Of a DNA stretch of 64,000 nucleotides, positions 50,228 through 59,061 are shown one piece after another. The DNA comes from Collibacillus ludicampi (GTDB taxonomy: Bacteria > Bacillota > Bacilli > Tumebacillales > BOQE01): contig NZ_BOQE01000001.1 in assembly GCF_023705585.1 (NCBI RefSeq), forward strand, positions 793,341 through 857,340, read 5' to 3'. The stretch's first letter is position 1. Each line of letters opens with the position of its first letter. Under the pieces are notes generated by a model, which did not search any database, was not told the origin of the DNA, and was given only the letters and a program-made list of their open reading frames with translations. The translations under genes and the position numbers were made by a program.

Positions 50228-51139
50228 TCATGATTCCATTGCATGTTCATCATGACTATAAGTACCTTTATTACTTTTTAAAAACATCAACACTCCAGAG
50301 ATCGAGAGAATTCCGCCAACAATCTGGAAATCTGTTATAGATTCTCCCAAAAGGAAAAAGGCCAAAATAATCGATCCCACTGGCTCTCCTAAAATACTCA
50401 TTGAGATTGTTGTAGCATTTACGTATTTCAGTAGCCAATTGAACAAAACGTGACCAAAAACGGTAGGAACGACAGCAAGTAAGATAAAAATACCCCATTC
50501 GGATGCAGGATAGCCGATCATCGGAACTCCTGCTATCAAGTTATAAATCACAAATACGCCCGTTGCGATCAGAAATACTAGAATGCTGTAAACAAATGAA
50601 GACATTCGTGTACTCAGGGTTTGCCCGACCAACATATGTACAGAAACGGCCATCGTTCCCAAAATGGATAGCATATCACCGAACATGGCAGTGGCATTGG
50701 AATTCCCAATGTCTCCGCCGCTGACGAATACAGTTCCTGTGATGGCAAACGCCATACAAATAATCGCTGTTCCATTCGTCTTTTCCTTAAACACAAGATA
50801 AGCTCCTATCATCACAAAAAAGGGCTCTAACGCCGTTAAGATCATCGAGCTTGCGACAGTTGTGTATTTGAGCGAACCAATCCAAAATAAAAAGTGTAGA
50901 CCCAAGAAGATTCCTGACAATATGAGTAACTTCCAATCCCTGCGTGAAATCGATTGAATTTCCTGCACGCGTTTTCTAAGAAATGGAGCCATAAGAAGTA
51001 CCGTAAAAAGCAATCGGTACATTCCTAGAATCGATGCAGGTGCATGAGACCATTTGATAAATATGGATGAAAATGATATAGAAACGACGCCAATCATCAA
51101 AGGAAAAATCGTGGGTACTGGGCATTTGGCTTTTTCCAT
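50228..51139 (-). CDS. EamA-family (DMT) transporter
   Basis: 303 residues, ten predicted helices, in two EamA halves. PFFVMIGAYLVFKEKTNG closes the first and GEPVGSIILAFFLLGESITDFQIVGG closes the second, both typical of the family. It probably exports a metabolite such as an amino acid. Substrate unknown. Transcribed on its own. Confidence 0.88.
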   Translation of the reverse strand: MEKAKCPVPTIFPLMIGVVSISFSSIFIKWSHAPASILGMYRLLFTVLLMAPFLRKRVQEIQSISRRDWKLLILSGIFLGLHFLFWIGSLKYTTVASSMILTALEPFFVMIGAYLVFKEKTNGTAIICMAFAITGTVFVSGGDIGNSNATAMFGDMLSILGTMAVSVHMLVGQTLSTRMSSFVYSILVFLIATGVFVIYNLIAGVPMIGYPASEWGIFILLAVVPTVFGHVLFNWLLKYVNATTISMSILGEPVGSIILAFFLLGESITDFQIVGGILSISGVLMFLKSNKGTYSHDEHAMES

Positions 51140-51350
51140 ATTCCTACACTCCCGTTTTCAGTCATCATGAACAAAGATGAGCGGCGTGCATAACACACAA
51201 CCGCTCTGTAAAATCGGAAATTCTCTATATGATCAAGCGATATCCGTCAAAATCTTTCCTTTTAAATAATATCATCATACACCAAAACAAAAAAGAGATT
51301 ACGGGATTTTAAATTTCCATTTACATGTTTGCTTCAATAGATATCCTGAA

Positions 51351-52415
51351 TCAGATTTGAACGCGAAGTTTCCTGGTTACATCTTCTAACGCTTGACGAG
51401 CTTGTTCCATCAACAGATGTACGAGTTCGGCTGCTGGCATTTCTTTGGACAGTTGATAACCTTGCCCAGCCCATAAAGACATTGAACTGGGGTCTCCAGA
51501 TTCCCCGGAAGCTTTTCGAAGATCTTTTGTGATATGATGCACGTGTGGATATGCCGCTGGAGCCACTGCATCGTATTCGTTAAGAAAACGGTTCACCAAT
51601 CCCCGGGCGGGTCGACCGGTGAAGGCACGAGTAACTGCTGTCGATTTGAAACTCGGATCTATGAGGGCAGCTTTGTGTACCGGATGCGCCCCGCTCTCAG
51701 GACAGCGCAAAAATGCGGTTCCCAACTGAGCCGCACTAGCTCCCGCTGTAAGGACAGCAGCCACATCTCGCCCATGCATAATACCACCAGCAGCAATTAA
51801 CGGCAGATCCACCACCTCACTAACGAGTCGCAAAAGCACAAGAAGACTCAAGTCTTCATGAGCAGAAGTATGATTGTGGAACGTTGCACGATGACCACCG
51901 GCTTCATGGCCCTGTACACACAAAGCATCCGCACCTGCTTGTTTTGCCATAATCGCTTCCTGTGGTGTCGTAACAGTCACCACAACGCAGGATCCGCAGT
52001 CCTTGAGCTCAGCAATAATTTCTGGCGACGGACAGCCGAACGTAAAGCTCACCACCGGCACCCGTTGTTCAAGGAGAACTTCAATCTTCGCATTCCAATC
52101 ATCGTCGTCCGCTTTTGGTTCGCCAAGTTTTACTCCGAGACGCCGGGCTTCCACCTCAAGTAGTTCCCTGTAACGAGAAACAGCCTCGAAATCGACTTCT
52201 TCGCCACTCGGCACGAAGATGTTCACGCCAAACGGAGCATCAGTCATCTTTCGAATAGCCATTATTTCCTCACGCATAGCATCAGCTGTCTTGTAACCTC
52301 CAGCAAGAAATCCAAGTCCTCCTGCACTTGACACGGCGGACGCAAGTCGAGGGGTCGACACTCCACCTGCCATGGGAGCCTGAATGATAGGAATCGAAAG
52401 GGAATGTAGAATCAT
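51351..52415 (-). CDS. Nitronate monooxygenase-like FMN enzyme
   Basis: 355 residues. PIIQAPMAGGVSTPRLASAVSSAGGLGFLAGG, VVVTVTTPQEAIMAKQAGADALCVQGHEAGGHRA (with the catalytic His) and PLIAAGGIMHGRDVAAVLTAGASAAQLGTAFL are the 2-nitropropane dioxygenase pattern. It oxidises nitronates such as propionate 3-nitronate. The ATG at 52415 follows GAGGTGA and fits the family start. It is divergent from a LysR gene, which is likely its regulator. Confidence 0.93.
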   Translation of the reverse strand: MILHSLSIPIIQAPMAGGVSTPRLASAVSSAGGLGFLAGGYKTADAMREEIMAIRKMTDAPFGVNIFVPSGEEVDFEAVSRYRELLEVEARRLGVKLGEPKADDDDWNAKIEVLLEQRVPVVSFTFGCPSPEIIAELKDCGSCVVVTVTTPQEAIMAKQAGADALCVQGHEAGGHRATFHNHTSAHEDLSLLVLLRLVSEVVDLPLIAAGGIMHGRDVAAVLTAGASAAQLGTAFLRCPESGAHPVHKAALIDPSFKSTAVTRAFTGRPARGLVNRFLNEYDAVAPAAYPHVHHITKDLRKASGESGDPSSMSLWAGQGYQLSKEMPAAELVHLLMEQARQALEDVTRKLRVQI

Positions 52416-52552
52416 GATCTCACCTCTTGGTTTTGTGAAGTTGAATAGGATGAACTGGATCGAATCGCTGCGAAACCCACGAACCCCAGCTAAGTATTTA
52501 CATAAGAAATTGTACAATTTGAGCATATAAGTGTAAAATATTTCTAATCGAT

Positions 52553-52577
52553 GGTATCTATCAGTGAAACTGATACC
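52553..52577 (+). promoter_or_regulatory. LysR-type operator, GGTATC...GATACC
   Basis: A perfect TATCAGT-GAA-ACTGATA palindrome (52559-52575) embedded in GGTATC/GATACC. It contains ATC-N9-GAT, the LysR box pattern. It lies 15 bases before the LysR start, in the divergent interval with the nitronate monooxygenase gene. Confidence 0.7.
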
Positions 52578-52591
52578 AGGGGGTAAGCGGG

Positions 52592-53506
52592 ATGGACATT
52601 CGAGATCTTACAATCTTTGTTGCCGTTGCGGAGGAACTGAATATCACCAAGGCGGCAAAACGACTGGATTATGCACAGTCCAATGTAACATCCAGAATAC
52701 AAATACTTGAGACGGAACTCGGCACCACTCTCTTTTACCGACATCAAAGGGGAGTAACCCTAACACCATCCGGTGAACTATTGCTGGAATATGCGAGAAA
52801 AATTCTACATCTCTGTAATGAAGTCAAAACTTCTTTACAAGACCACTCGAAACCCAAAGGACCCCTTCGTATTGGTTCCATGGAAACTACCGCAGCTGTG
52901 AGATTGCCTGAGATACTTCATGAATTCCGTAAAAATTGTCCCGATGTTGATCTATTTCTCCAGACGGGTCCAACTGAAGAATTGATTCAGTCCGTCTTGT
53001 CCTACAAATTGGACGGAGCTTTCGTAGCAGGACCGGTGAATCATCCAGATATCTTTCAGGCGGGTATCGTTGATGAGGAACTCGTGTTGGTATCAAACTC
53101 TTGGAAATCAATGAGAGAATATTTATACAAAATACGGAAGAGTACACTATTAGTATTCCGAGAAGGATGCACTTATCGTTCCAGACTTGAGCAATGGTTG
53201 AGAGCAGAAGGATTGATCCCGGAAAAGACGATCGAGTTTGATACTCTGGAAGCTATGCTTGGATGTGTGACGGCTGGAGTAGGTATCGCGTTATTACCTC
53301 TGTCAGTTATTGAACGGTCGGACTTACGTGGTTTCATCTCTTATCACCCCATCTCTGAAAGATATAGTCGAGTAACAACCATCTTTATTCGACGGGCCGA
53401 TACAGTTATGACACCCGCTTTGACTCGATTTTTATGGATTACAAAAAGTCTTTTTTCAGTGCAATTCGGTTCGACTCCCACTAACCACGAAGGAAAGGCA
53501 CGGTGA
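52592..53506 (+). CDS. LysR-family transcriptional regulator 1
   Basis: 304 residues. DLTIFVAVAEELNITKAAKRLDYAQSNVTSRIQILE is the N-terminal winged HTH. The periplasmic-binding-like effector domain follows, with DGAFVAGPVNHPDI and VTAGVGIALLPLSVIE. It is divergent from the nitronate monooxygenase gene with a LysR box between, so it probably regulates that gene and itself. It is convergent with transporter gene 53538-54443. Confidence 0.9.
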   Translation: MDIRDLTIFVAVAEELNITKAAKRLDYAQSNVTSRIQILETELGTTLFYRHQRGVTLTPSGELLLEYARKILHLCNEVKTSLQDHSKPKGPLRIGSMETTAAVRLPEILHEFRKNCPDVDLFLQTGPTEELIQSVLSYKLDGAFVAGPVNHPDIFQAGIVDEELVLVSNSWKSMREYLYKIRKSTLLVFREGCTYRSRLEQWLRAEGLIPEKTIEFDTLEAMLGCVTAGVGIALLPLSVIERSDLRGFISYHPISERYSRVTTIFIRRADTVMTPALTRFLWITKSLFSVQFGSTPTNHEGKAR

Positions 53507-53523
53507 TTCGGTCATGCCTTTCC
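53492..53523. terminator. Convergent hairpin after LysR 1
   Basis: GGAAAGGCA / TGCCTTTCC stem (53492-53500 with 53515-53523), across the LysR stop codon; no T-tract. Confidence 0.65.
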
Positions 53524-53537
53524 GCATTCATTCCCCT

Positions 53538-54443
53538 TTAATTCATTGTTTTCTGATATTTTTTAAAACGTATCTCCCCCCACGTTCTCCAGTTTAGTAT
53601 GACAATACCCGCCAATACACAGCATCCGCCTATCACATGTAATGTCGTTAATTTCTCATCTAAAAAGATAGCTCCAACGATCATTGCAATCACCGGTGCG
53701 ACATAAGTCCATGTCGAAGGAAATGTTGGATTCGTTTCTTTTAGTAGCCAATAATAAATTCCAAGTGCAAGAATCGAAGCAATGACGGACAAATACAAAA
53801 GGGCGGAGACAGAACTCAAATTGTATGTTACCGTCGCGATATCTTCCAGACATATGGAAAGAACAAATAATCCGCAACTTGAAAAAATCATTTGCAAACC
53901 GTTAAATGCAAAAGGAGAAACATGATTCATAACTTTTTTAGAACGAATCGCTCCGATCGCGCAGAAAAACTCCGCTGCCACAATGGATAGTTTGCTTTCT
54001 AGTGCAAGCGGATCGTCGTGAGCTACCCCCTGACCAATACCAACAACAAATGAAGTTCCTATAATTCCGAGAACCAATCCAACAAAAAGATTCCACCGGA
54101 ACTGCATTTGCCCCGCCACTATGCCTATGATTGTGTTAAAGATCGGTGCAGTCGCTACAAGCAAAGCAGCAAGTCCAGATGCTATATGTTGTTCTGCCCA
54201 GAATAAAGATGCATAAGGAATCGTCGTCATCAAAATCCCTACAAATGCGATCTCCGCATACATTCGAAAGGATAGGCGTTTTAGTTGTTTTCGCCAACCA
54301 AGAAACGCGAGAATGAGAGCCCCTGCGATAAAAAAACGGAGAGTCGCGAACCAAAAGGGAGGCATCCCATCCTCTATACCGATTTTGATTGCTAAAAATG
54401 TAGTCCCAAAAATAAGACACATAACTATGTAGTTTATAACCAT
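53538..54443 (-). CDS. EamA-family (DMT) transporter
   Basis: 301 residues, about ten helices. MCLIFGTTFLAIKIGIEDGMPPFWFATLRFFIAGALIL starts the first half. The second half ends PVIAMIVGAIFLDEKLTTLHVIGGCCVLAGIVILN. Divergent from LysR 2 with a palindrome between; probably a LysR-controlled metabolite exporter. Substrate unknown. Confidence 0.88.
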   Translation of the reverse strand: MVINYIVMCLIFGTTFLAIKIGIEDGMPPFWFATLRFFIAGALILAFLGWRKQLKRLSFRMYAEIAFVGILMTTIPYASLFWAEQHIASGLAALLVATAPIFNTIIGIVAGQMQFRWNLFVGLVLGIIGTSFVVGIGQGVAHDDPLALESKLSIVAAEFFCAIGAIRSKKVMNHVSPFAFNGLQMIFSSCGLFVLSICLEDIATVTYNLSSVSALLYLSVIASILALGIYYWLLKETNPTFPSTWTYVAPVIAMIVGAIFLDEKLTTLHVIGGCCVLAGIVILNWRTWGEIRFKKYQKTMN

Positions 54444-54519
54444 CTTGAAATCCCCCTTTCGTTATGAATTAGAATACAATCCGAATGAAATCTGTGGTAC
54501 TATCAAACTGGAATACCGT

Positions 54520-54536
54520 TATAACCTTAAGTTATA
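54520..54536. promoter_or_regulatory. Candidate LysR operator TATAAC-N5-GTTATA
   Basis: A palindrome TATAAC-CTTAA-GTTATA in the 125-base divergent interval between the transporter gene and LysR 2, 33 bases before the LysR start. Short inverted repeats of this kind are typical LysR target sites. Confidence 0.6.
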
Positions 54537-54568
54537 TCTAATGAGTATTTGAGAAAAGGAAGATCAAA

Positions 54569-55510
54569 ATGATGAATTTGCAACAGTTGAAATATTTTTT
54601 GACAACCGTTGAACTTGGAAGCCTTAACAAAGCTGCCAAAGCTCTATATATCTCACAACCAGCGTTGACGAAACAACTGGCTCGACTGGAAAGGGATCTC
54701 GGCTGTCGCTTACTCATAAGAAAAACTACGGGGATCGAATTGACCGATGCGGGAGGTTATTTATATGAAAAGGCGTGCAGTATCCTTCAACAGGTGCAAC
54801 AAACTGTAGAAGGGATGAAACAATATGCCCAGACTCCTCAACTTCGGATTGGAGCTTTGCCAAGCTTGGCCAGCTATTATCTTTCAGGGTTCATCCATAA
54901 ACTTGAGGATTCGAAGGAATTTCGGGTCGATATTACGATTTTGGACACTACGAGAGAATTAATTTCGATGATGGAAGAAGATCGATTGGATTTGGCATTT
55001 GTTCAGGATTTTGCCGGACATGATAGGTTTCATACGATTCATTTATTTATCGATCCGTATATTGCCATACTACCGGCTTCCCATCCACTTGTTAGGGAGA
55101 CACCTCTTAGTTTTCAAAGGCTTGTTAAAGAAAAAATGGTGATATATAAAGATCCTTGCGATATTCGAACCTCTTTTCGACGCCACTGTAACGAACTTGG
55201 GATTGAACCCTCCACGGTACTTGAACTCGACTTCAATGATTCCATTCTGACTTTCGTGTCAAAAGGATATGGTGTTTCGTTTGTACCTTCTTTGGTTGCT
55301 GAACACATGTACGATCCTTCGATTGTAGTACGGGAAATCGAGATCGATTCATTCAGTCGAACGGTCGATGTAGTGTTTCAATCAAAATTTGAACCATATA
55401 TTCATCAATTGCTTCATTCAACTGAACATGAAAAGCGACACAAAGTTGGATTTGCGGAGGATTCAAATCAGCGTCCAGAATATTACCTTCTCAAAAATAA
55501 AATTTATTGA
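54569..55510 (+). CDS. LysR-family transcriptional regulator 2
   Basis: 313 residues. NLQQLKYFLTTVELGSLNKAAKALYISQPALTKQLARLERDLG is the HTH. The effector domain has MEEDRLDLAFVQDFAG and FVSKGYGVSFVPSLVAEH. It starts just after a candidate operator, divergent from the EamA transporter it is likely to control. The start at 54569 is the first of two adjacent ATGs. Confidence 0.9.
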   Translation: MMNLQQLKYFLTTVELGSLNKAAKALYISQPALTKQLARLERDLGCRLLIRKTTGIELTDAGGYLYEKACSILQQVQQTVEGMKQYAQTPQLRIGALPSLASYYLSGFIHKLEDSKEFRVDITILDTTRELISMMEEDRLDLAFVQDFAGHDRFHTIHLFIDPYIAILPASHPLVRETPLSFQRLVKEKMVIYKDPCDIRTSFRRHCNELGIEPSTVLELDFNDSILTFVSKGYGVSFVPSLVAEHMYDPSIVVREIEIDSFSRTVDVVFQSKFEPYIHQLLHSTEHEKRHKVGFAEDSNQRPEYYLLKNKIY

Positions 55511-55550
55511 CACAGATCATTTGTTACCATAAAATAATTTCGTATCATAT

Positions 55551-55565
55551 TGATAATGATTTTCA
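55551..55565 (+). promoter_or_regulatory. Fur box upstream of the FTR1 gene
   Basis: TGATAATGATTTTCA agrees with the 7-1-7 Fur consensus TGATAATNATTATCA at all but one position. It lies about 55 bases before the start of the iron permease gene. Confidence 0.85.
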
Positions 55566-55618
55566 ATGTCGTTATAAAAATTCGATTCTTATTCATGGGT
55601 ACGTAAGGAGGAGGGCCG

Positions 55619-57088
55619 GTGTTTAAACAAATAAGCGCTGTTCTACTCGCGCTTTTTCTAATAGTTGGATCCCCGACAGCTATGGCTTCTAGTCCAGGAG
55701 TGGATTCATTGTTAAAGGCGGAACCTTATGTCGATCAAGCATTATCTGAGGCACAACATGGCCAGCTATCAAAAGCACAAGAAATCTACAAAAAGTTCCA
55801 TGATACGTGGTTACAAATTGAAGACTCCATAAAAGCGGAATCCGGACAGGCATACAGCGATATTGAGTCGAATATGGGCCAAGTGGATTATGCTTTTATG
55901 CAGAATAAACAAGCAAGTATCGTCCAAGCTCTTCAAGGTCTGAGAGATGTAAATGAAAAGTTTATTCATGGCCAATATGCAACAAGTGAGCAGTTTAAGA
56001 AAGAAAACATCACTCTTTCCGATTTTATCGACATGTTAAAAGACACGAAGGGAAAGGTACAAAACCATGATCAACAGGCAGCACTGACAGGGATCGCAAA
56101 AGCGAGACAGTCATGGTTGAGTGTAGAAGGTGTTGTCGTTGCCCAGTCGGCGACCGTATATAACGACTCGGAGAGGGACATGGTTACGATCAACGCGATG
56201 ATCGCGGCCGGTGATTATCAAGGGGCCACACAAGTACTTGACCGAATGATTCAGTATTTAACCCCGCTTGCAACGAAATCAGGATATACACTCTGGGATG
56301 CAGCCATGATTCCTATTCGTGAAGGTTTGGAAGCGCTGTTGGTCGTCGCTGCTCTACTTGCTTTTGTAAAGAAGAGTCGTGAAGGAAAGGGAAAGGGATG
56401 GATTTGGCTCGGCGTTTCAAGTGGCCTGTTACTCAGCATCCTTTTAGCTGTGATCGTGAAATTCATATTCTCATCGGGGGCATTCGGCAATAATAACTCC
56501 CTGATATCCGGATGGACAGGTGTTATAGCAGCAGTCATGTTGTTGTACATGAGTTACTGGCTGCATAGTCAATCCAACATTTCCGATTGGCAGAGTTACA
56601 TTCGTACGCAAAGCCAATCGGCGTTGGACACAGGGCGTCTTGTTTCTTTGGGAATCCTGTCATTTTTGGCCGTTTTCCGTGAAGGTACGGAAACTGTTCT
56701 CTTTCTGATCGGAATGGTGAACCAGATCAGTTTGCACAATCTGATTATCGGTCTTTTGATTGGACTTGGAATTTTGGCGATCATCGCTTATCTCATGCTG
56801 GTTGTTGGAGTGAAATTGCCTTTACGGCCGTTCTTTATGGTATCAAGTCTCATCGTCTTTTATCTCTGTGTGAAATTCACGGGTATGGGAATTCACAGCT
56901 TGCAACTGGCAGGTACGTTGCCTTCCACAACGGCTCCGCTGCCTAGTATCGATTGGATAGCGCTTTACCCCTCTTGGCAAAGTGCGATTCCGCAAATCCT
57001 TCTCGTTTTGTTCGCAGTACTCGTTGTCATCTGGAAGAAGTATGCCGTCAAAAAGAATCTGCAACAGAAAGTAACTCCAAACCATTAA
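55619..57088 (+). CDS. FTR1/EfeU-family high-affinity iron permease
   Basis: 489 residues. A signal peptide (to about residue 24) leads an extracytoplasmic helical domain (25-230) that contains two copies of an ordered WLQIEDSIK / WLSVEGVV type repeat. Seven membrane helices follow. The iron-binding motifs REGLE (in IPIREGLEALL) and REGTE (in VFREGTETVLF) are both present. It imports oxidised iron. The GTG start has AAGGAGGAGGG upstream. A Fur box precedes it, so it is expressed when iron is low. Followed by a lipoprotein gene; no EfeB peroxidase is present here. Confidence 0.93.
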   Translation: MFKQISAVLLALFLIVGSPTAMASSPGVDSLLKAEPYVDQALSEAQHGQLSKAQEIYKKFHDTWLQIEDSIKAESGQAYSDIESNMGQVDYAFMQNKQASIVQALQGLRDVNEKFIHGQYATSEQFKKENITLSDFIDMLKDTKGKVQNHDQQAALTGIAKARQSWLSVEGVVVAQSATVYNDSERDMVTINAMIAAGDYQGATQVLDRMIQYLTPLATKSGYTLWDAAMIPIREGLEALLVVAALLAFVKKSREGKGKGWIWLGVSSGLLLSILLAVIVKFIFSSGAFGNNNSLISGWTGVIAAVMLLYMSYWLHSQSNISDWQSYIRTQSQSALDTGRLVSLGILSFLAVFREGTETVLFLIGMVNQISLHNLIIGLLIGLGILAIIAYLMLVVGVKLPLRPFFMVSSLIVFYLCVKFTGMGIHSLQLAGTLPSTTAPLPSIDWIALYPSWQSAIPQILLVLFAVLVVIWKKYAVKKNLQQKVTPNH

Positions 57089-57125
57089 AAATAGATACAT
57101 CCGTAAATCTAAGGAGGAATTATTC

Positions 57126-57578
57126 ATGAAACCTATTCATTCACTCATCGCTTTAACCCTGGCAGGCACTTTATCTTTAGTGGGTTGCGGCTCCACCACC
57201 AATAGTTCTGCAACCAATTCAAACCAAGGGAGTCAAGCAGAAAAAACAACACAATCAACTGCCAACAAGGAAACCTCTTCAACCGACATCAAAGCAGGTG
57301 TTACAAAGATGCTCTCAATCGCAACAGATCTCAAGAAACAAATTGATGCCGGTGATGAGGCTAAGATCAAAGTCACTGGCCCTCAATTGGAGGACACTTG
57401 GCATACCTTTGAGGATAGCGTGAAACCGAAGTACCCAGATCTCTATGAAAACGTGGAAAAATATCTGGACCCAACCGTTGCTGGCTCTAAAGCAAACCCA
57501 ATTGATAAAAAGACACTTGCGAATTTGGATGAACAGTTGATTCAAGTATTAAATGAACTGGAACAAAAAGCGAAGTAA
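57126..57578 (+). CDS. Lipoprotein partner of the FTR1 permease
   Basis: 150 residues. The lipobox LSLVGC places the acylated cysteine at about residue 21. A serine/threonine-rich spacer follows. The C-terminal helical domain (about 55-150) carries LEDTWHTFEDSVKPKYPDLYENVEKYL, which resembles the repeat units HDTWLQIEDSIKAESGQAYSDIE in the extracellular part of the permease. It probably binds iron at the membrane surface. SD AAGGAGG, 37 bases after the permease, same operon. Confidence 0.8.
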   Translation: MKPIHSLIALTLAGTLSLVGCGSTTNSSATNSNQGSQAEKTTQSTANKETSSTDIKAGVTKMLSIATDLKKQIDAGDEAKIKVTGPQLEDTWHTFEDSVKPKYPDLYENVEKYLDPTVAGSKANPIDKKTLANLDEQLIQVLNELEQKAK

Positions 57579-57587
57579 TCATGTGGA

Positions 57588-57635
57588 GAAAAAAGACATG
57601 ATCGTATCCCATCTTCTACGATCATGTCTTTTTTA
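57588..57635. terminator. Bidirectional terminator between iron operon and PAP2 gene
   Basis: A perfect 16-base stem (57591-57606 with 57617-57632, AAAAGACATGATCGTA / TACGATCATGTCTTTT), with A and T tracts on both sides. Confidence 0.94.
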
Positions 57636-57668
57636 TTTCAGTCAATCTCGCGTATTTGAGAAAACATT

Positions 57669-58313
57669 TTAATGGATCGGGTGATGCTTTTTATTTTCTT
57701 TCCATATTCGTTTTTCTATATCTTCATAAAAACCGATACACTTATTTACGAATTGATCAATGCCTTTCCAAAGTATAAGTAATCCATGAATGATCGTTGC
57801 GATACTTATACCGATGATCATCCCTGCAATCACATCCGACGGATAATGAACCCCCGTCCAAATTCGAGAAAAAGAGATTCCTGAAGCAAGCAATAACCAA
57901 AGCCATCCGTCACGTTTACGAAACATCCAAATGGCTGTGGCGATCACGAAGGCACCCGTAGCATGATCACTTGGAAATGATGCATTTGCAGCGTGTTGAA
58001 TGAGTTGGATCACATGATGATGAACAAAAGGCCTGTCGCGATATAGGAATATTCCTATTAAAGCATTGATTCCTAATGCGATGGTTGCAGAGAGTAACGC
58101 TTCCGTTACCATTCGTCTATTTTTAGAACTTCGACTGAACCAATAGAGAACAATCCCCAAATAAAAAAGATATTCACCATATTGGGATAGAAAGACCATC
58201 ACGGGGTTGAAAAATGCATGCGTGACGGCCAAGTTGTTGATATCCACGAATAAACCGTAATCCATTTGAGAGAACATAGCATGTATCCTTTCTTCTAATG
58301 GTTGAACATCCAT
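57669..58313 (-). CDS. PAP2 phosphatase, BcrC/undecaprenyl-diphosphatase type
   Basis: 214 residues with about five membrane helices. The three PAP2 motifs are complete: GIFLYRDRPF, ASFPSDHATGA and SRIWTGVHYPSDVIAG. This family recycles undecaprenyl pyrophosphate; lipid phosphates are an alternative. It is preceded by a TVP38-type gene on the same strand, consistent with envelope-lipid handling. Confidence 0.87.
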   Translation of the reverse strand: MDVQPLEERIHAMFSQMDYGLFVDINNLAVTHAFFNPVMVFLSQYGEYLFYLGIVLYWFSRSSKNRRMVTEALLSATIALGINALIGIFLYRDRPFVHHHVIQLIQHAANASFPSDHATGAFVIATAIWMFRKRDGWLWLLLASGISFSRIWTGVHYPSDVIAGMIIGISIATIIHGLLILWKGIDQFVNKCIGFYEDIEKRIWKENKKHHPIH

Positions 58314-58365
58314 ATATGGTTAGAAACCTTTTATAAGGTATTACTTTCCAAGAGGGAATTTCCGT

Positions 58366-59058
58366 TTATTTTTTCGTTTCTTTTGCTCGAATAAAATACC
58401 CAAACAAAATGAGTAGAATGAACAGCAGTCCTCCGATGATTCCCCAAACGAGCGTACCGTAGCGAAAACCGGCATACATACCACCCACCGCTAAATGAAA
58501 CGGCAAAATTCCAAGCGCTGTCGTCCATAAGAACGGCCACAATCGCACACGCAATACACCAGCTGCGTAATTGAGCAAGTGGTAAGGAACCAGTGGAATA
58601 AATCGTAACGAGAGTAATCCAAACGTTTCTCGATCTTGTATCCACGTGTTGACCTTTTGTATATAGGAACTAGCTATTCGTTCGACAATTGGCCGAGCCA
58701 TCCAACGCGTGATATAAAGCGCCGCTATGGCACCGACAATCCCAGCAATCCAGGAATAAAAGGTTCCCCACCAAACTCCATAAATCTCCATAAGAAAAAT
58801 GGTTATAAATTCCCCCGGCACAGGTAAGATATTGACTACGGTCTGAACGAAAATTCCAAGAAGCACGCCCCAAAAGCCAAAATGGCGTATCGTTTCCAGC
58901 AATAGCTGGATCTGTCCCGTACGCAGGTAGTAAATATATATCACGACCAACACACCGGCCAGAGTCGTGCCGACTATGGTTTTAACATTCTTGATGGACA
59001 ACTCTTTTTGTTCCCTTCTGTTTGAGGATAGAGGTATTACCTTAAACAAATGAGTCAT
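58366..59058 (-). CDS. TVP38/TMEM64 (VTT/DedA-like) membrane protein
   Basis: 230 residues, about six helices. NILPVPGEFITIFLMEIYGVWWGTFYSWIAGIVGA and RFIPLVPYHLLNYAAGVLRV are the SNARE-associated/VTT domain pattern. Members flip or transport undecaprenyl phosphate and phospholipids. Its start overlaps the deacetylase end closely (three bases between), with no clear ribosome site, so it is likely translationally coupled. Confidence 0.85.
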   Translation of the reverse strand: MTHLFKVIPLSSNRREQKELSIKNVKTIVGTTLAGVLVVIYIYYLRTGQIQLLLETIRHFGFWGVLLGIFVQTVVNILPVPGEFITIFLMEIYGVWWGTFYSWIAGIVGAIAALYITRWMARPIVERIASSYIQKVNTWIQDRETFGLLSLRFIPLVPYHLLNYAAGVLRVRLWPFLWTTALGILPFHLAVGGMYAGFRYGTLVWGIIGGLLFILLILFGYFIRAKETKK

Positions 59059-59061
59059 TAA

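Noticed and set aside
53470..53495. GGTTCGACTCCCAC looks like a tRNA T arm
   Set aside because: It lies inside the LysR coding region with no matching acceptor or anticodon stem.
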